Positions 60,910 to 64,000 of a stretch of DNA of 64,000 bases are shown here, in pieces (position 1 is the first letter of the stretch; the number at the start of each line of letters is the position of its first letter). Source of the DNA: Verticillium longisporum. Taxonomy: Eukaryota; Ascomycota; Sordariomycetes; Glomerellales; Plectosphaerellaceae. The stretch covers positions 5,766,001 to 5,830,000 of the forward strand of contig JAETXT010000001.1 in NCBI GenBank assembly GCA_019188255.1, written 5' to 3'. A program made the position numbers and the translations under genes. Below the pieces are notes generated by a model. It was not told the origin of the DNA. It worked only from the letters and a program-made list of their open reading frames with translations, and searched no databases.

Positions 60910-63281
60910 TTACTGACCTCTATCGGAACTCGGAATTGCCGTCTCATCCTCGTCCTCCTCCTCCGGCCCTTCTATCCTTCTATCCTCCAAACTCAGCCTC
61001 TCCCACAGATGATCCGGCTCCTCCGAAATCGAAATAGTCTTCACCGGCCAGCTAGCCCTCAGATGATGTGCCCCGGTCCCCGTGCTCGAGTCATCGCCGT
61101 CCATCTCCGTGACGTGCCTGTCCAGCTCATGCATGATCGCAGGTGGCATCTCGAGCCGCAGCATCTTGAAGAAGACTCTCGCTATGTACAGGCTGCGTCC
61201 CTGATCCTGCAGGCCCTTGGCGCACAGCATGAGCGTCGAGACGGTGGCCTCGTCGGAAAGCGGGTCGTCCTGCTGCGCGAGGTCACGGACGCACAGCTGC
61301 GCGAGGAAGAGAAGCCAGGTCGGCAGCGAATCATTCCAGCTCTCGAAGCCGTGGCGGAGGTAGTAGAGGCGTAGCAGTACGTCGAGGCACCGGCGCGAGT
61401 GGACGCATATCTCGCGGTAAGTAGCCGTCGGGGAGACGTCGCTCTGGTCGGCGAGGGAGTCGTAGAGGCCGAGCATGATATTATGATATTGCAAGCTGTA
61501 GAGGATCAGCATGATATGTCTGTAAGAAAGCGACAGAAATTAAGTCATGGGCTTACTGAATCTTCAGATGCGCGGGCAGCGTGACGTATTCCGGCGACAA
61601 AAAGGGGGCAAGCTGTTGAACCACGCGACCAACGTCGTCCTGAACAAGGCGGCATCCGCAGCCGTGAACTTCAGTCCCTGCGCCCTCTTGCGCGCAGCGA
61701 GATCTGCGATCTGCGCCATGATGGTCCGGAGCTGACTGAACGCAACAAACGACTCGCCGAAATGCACAGGCGTCAGCGATTGCGAGTGAGGATACTTGAC
61801 CCAGACCTCTCCGTACTTCTCGGTACTGAGGCTGACATCGGCCAGCGGCTCCATTGGAGGCTCAGTGAGCAGAGGCTGCTGCCACATGTGAAAGGCGAAC
61901 ATGCTATTCAGGCGCAGAAAATGTTAGCTACCTATAGTTCGAGTCTTTGGACATGGAGAGTGGTCGCGACGTACCCCTGATATCCGAAAAGGGCCCAGGC
62001 CGTCATGGCGTACACCTTACGGCGGAACGGATTCTTGACGTGGTCTAGAGATCCGAATATCTGCATTCGTTCGGCCATCCTGGTGCCCTGAACAAGGTAG
62101 TCCGCGCCAAGTTGATCCAGGCCTGTCGTCGAGTATCCGGCACAGAGCACCATGGAAGCCTGGACGGTGGTGATTCGGTCCTCCCTAGACTTCATCTCGA
62201 TTTCCCATAGTCTTCTCGCCTCGGCCATAAACTGGTACGTCAGCTTCTTCGGGTCCCAGAAGCGGTATCGCTCCGAAATGGCGCTGTAGCTATGCTGGAT
62301 TGTTCGACCCAAGGTCAGTATATGCGCCGCGAAGAATAAAAGGAACCTCAGACTCACACAAGCTTCGGCCATGACGGCATTAAATAGCAGCGGCGTACAG
62401 TACCGCTCCCTCCCAGAAGCCAAGTCTTCGAGAAATAGATTTTTCTGGAAGAACGTGTAAAACGGGTGTTGCAGGATAAAGTACAACCTGACCAGCCGCC
62501 GCGTAATACTGTCCGCCACGGTGATGAACGTCCATCTCGAACCGTGTATTCTTTCGATGCGAGGGTCTACAAGCTCGACCCCGTGGAACGGGATACGATA
62601 CACCTTCTGCCAGTCCTGCTCCTCCTCTCGCGCATTTTGGGGGTGTTCCAGGAGGCCCACGGTGTTCTGGCAGAGTAAAGACTTCACATAGGGTATGGAA
62701 GAGTCCTGTGCGAGCGCAGCAGGCATGTTCTTGGCGTAGGGAAAAGTGTAGATGTACGTCATGTCGGGCCTCACGGCCATCTGCAGCAACAGGTCGCCGT
62801 CGCGAATATGCATCCCCAAGTTGTCGAGGTCGGCGCCCTCGCGCAGCCGGCGCACGACGGTAGCGACGTCCGCTTCAGGCCCGTCTCGTAGGAAGCCGAA
62901 GAGATGCTCGAGGTTAGAGTTACGGGCTTCGAGCTCGCCGTGCTTGCGTTGCAGCGACTGGCGCGGGGTCTCGAGCTGGGCCGTGTCGTAGACGCACTCT
63001 TTACTAAGGCGCCAGCAGCGCAGACACTTTGGCCGGTGGGCAGAGCACTATAGGAATCGCACGGTCACACGCGATCAAAAACAAAAATCAAGAGGGCATC
63101 GCTATACCTTGGTCTTTTGCTTGCGACACTCCTGGCAAGCCGCGGGCGCCTGCTGGCGCGTCGCCCGTCGCGTCGTTTGATCCGAGCTGGACGCCGATGC
63201 CCCCGGGGTAATTGGCGGCCTTTCAGCTGGTGTTGGCAGGATTCGTCGATGGCGATTCTGGCGGGGTATATGGGATGACAT
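60910..63281 (-). CDS. Zn2Cys6 transcription factor with middle homology region, five exons, one homopolymer frame change (about 713 aa if corrected)
   Basis: Pathway-type regulator. Exons: 63281-63108, 63047-62358, 62294-61975, 61903-61557, 61519-60910; introns 60, 63, 71 and 37 nt, all GT-AG. The zinc cluster is split by intron 1: AACQECRKQKTK then CSAHRPKCLRCWRLSKECVY. Next come a coiled segment (LQRKHGELEARNSNLEHLFG) and the fungal_trans region with FYTFFQKNLFLEDLASGRER, YCTPLLFNAVMAEACHSYSA, VQASMVLCAGYSTTGLDQLG and ALFGYQGMFAFHMWQQPLLT. The C-terminus is acidic. One T is missing in a T-run near 61603, where the family reading is LPPFLSPEYVTLPAHL; adding it gives an exact multiple of three. 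ATG 63281 was chosen just before the Pro/Ser-rich lead-in. Confidence 0.8.
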
Positions 63282-64000
63282 TTGCACTATAGGCCAAGAT
63301 GGGCCAAAGCAGTCGTGAGCATTGGTTTTGGGGACAAGGACAAATGACGATGTGACGCAGGAGTCTCGAGCAAGATACATGTTTCTCGACATGGGCTTTT
63401 AATACTGGCCACTTAAGGGGCAGATCTGTGCTGCACGGAGCAAAGTGGGAAACGACTTGATTGCGGATATTCTGGTCCGACGAGCGGGTGCCGACCTCGA
63501 TGCGGTCATTGTGATGATATCATGGGTCAGTGAAAAACATCCTGTCTCAGTGGGGAAAGGCGATTGACTCTTTACTCCTTGCCGCCCAGCTTGGGTGCTA
63601 CTCCACCGTAATGTGACATAGCAATGAACATTGGGAAATCGTGGTCCATTCTTGGAAATGCCATCTGAGGCTTACTGTCTAATCAAATATCGATGTTCCG
63701 CCGTGACGTCCATCGCGACGGCTGCCACAACGCCTAATCTCAAAACTGCTGTACTGAACCCAGCAAAAGAATCCTGGCCCTCCTTTGCCACCATATCCAA
63801 GTAAAAAGCACGTCTCATCTTTTGATGCTTCTCTCGATGATACTGTCAGCATGAGTGCCGGTCTCCTCAACCGGCCCTATTTGAGGCGCTCGACCCACGA
63901 ATGGGCACCGGATAGGGGCAAGGCAAGGGGAATCGTCAAGAGCATATTGAATGACATGTTGATGATGCTGATGTACCCAAAAGCAAGAGTGTCTGTACAG
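63282..64000. other. Upstream region of the Zn2Cys6 gene; no gene supported to the window edge
   Basis: A short minus-strand frame at the edge (about 63870-63990) has a hydrophobic stretch (NMLLTIPLALPLSGAH-like) that could belong to a membrane protein continuing outside, but it is too short to call. Confidence 0.35.

Noticed and set aside
1..64000. Starship giant transposon (captain tyrosine recombinase)
   Set aside because: Cargo-like genes (NLR relics, accessory regulators) are present, but no DUF3435-type captain was recognised on either strand, so membership cannot be claimed.
1..64000. CRISPR array or bacterial operon features
   Set aside because: Spliceosomal introns, fungal families and absence of regularly spaced repeats; the tandem repeats seen are internal to transposons.
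63840..64000. Membrane-protein gene at the right edge
   Set aside because: Only a short hydrophobic stretch is available; the frame cannot be tested inside the window.

Overview
The window looks like accessory, repeat-dense DNA of a filamentous ascomycete (Pezizomycotina, probably a sordariomycete and plausibly plant-associated). Reasons: short introns (37-94 nt) with fungal splice signals, Zn2Cys6 and ATF-type bZIP regulators, a SAT4/PTH11-type rhodopsin-fold protein, an NWD2/HET-E-type NLR relic, Tad-like LINEs, Fot1/pogo-type DDE elements, hAT and FAR1-type MULE elements, and a secreted Cys-containing small protein of effector type. I cannot name the species.

Layout. 0-6.3 kb: hAT-1 transposase relic, tRNA-like relic, MULE relic, LINE 3' end, and pogo-1 split by a solo LTR. 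6.3-8.6 kb: graveyard of an NLR (NACHT-WD40 type), a dynamin-like GTPase and a LINE fragment. 8.9-11.4 kb: an intact GFA-family gene, a fragment of a ComA-like gene and a small acidic protein gene. 11.8-15.9 kb: solo LTR, truncated Zn2Cys6 gene, transposase C-terminus, and pogo-2 (itself hit by a second solo LTR). 15.9-23.8 kb: host genes, namely an MFS relic, a small membrane protein, a bZIP gene divergent from an unusual Zn2Cys6+bZIP gene, and a broken phosphatidylserine decarboxylase. 25.3-29.7 kb: two related 1.86-kb DDE transposons. 29.8-32.4 kb: LINE piece, intact Hva1-TUDOR gene and a ComA-family gene. 32.6-35.9 kb: hAT-2 lodged between LINE pieces. 36-49.2 kb: SAT4 protein, GMC oxidoreductase, a 255-bp inverted-repeat element, a SAM-domain transcription factor and an effector-like secreted protein. 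49.6-60.1 kb: solo LTR, two head-to-tail LINEs and a full-length FAR1-type MULE. 60.9-63.3 kb: a Zn2Cys6 regulator whose N-terminal exons have a decayed paralogue at 12.2-12.6 kb.

Three themes stand out. First, nested transposition can be read at base level: several insertions have exact target-site duplications. Second, the host genes form a regulator/secretion set (four transcription-factor genes, a rhodopsin-fold sensor, a GMC oxidase, an effector-like protein) with relics of fungal immune-type proteins (NLR, dynamin, TPR). Third, many otherwise well conserved frames are broken by one base, often in homopolymers. That is either recent decay or uncorrected long-read assembly error, and it decides how many of the 'pseudogenes' here are real. 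No CRISPR, rRNA or convincing functional tRNA was seen.
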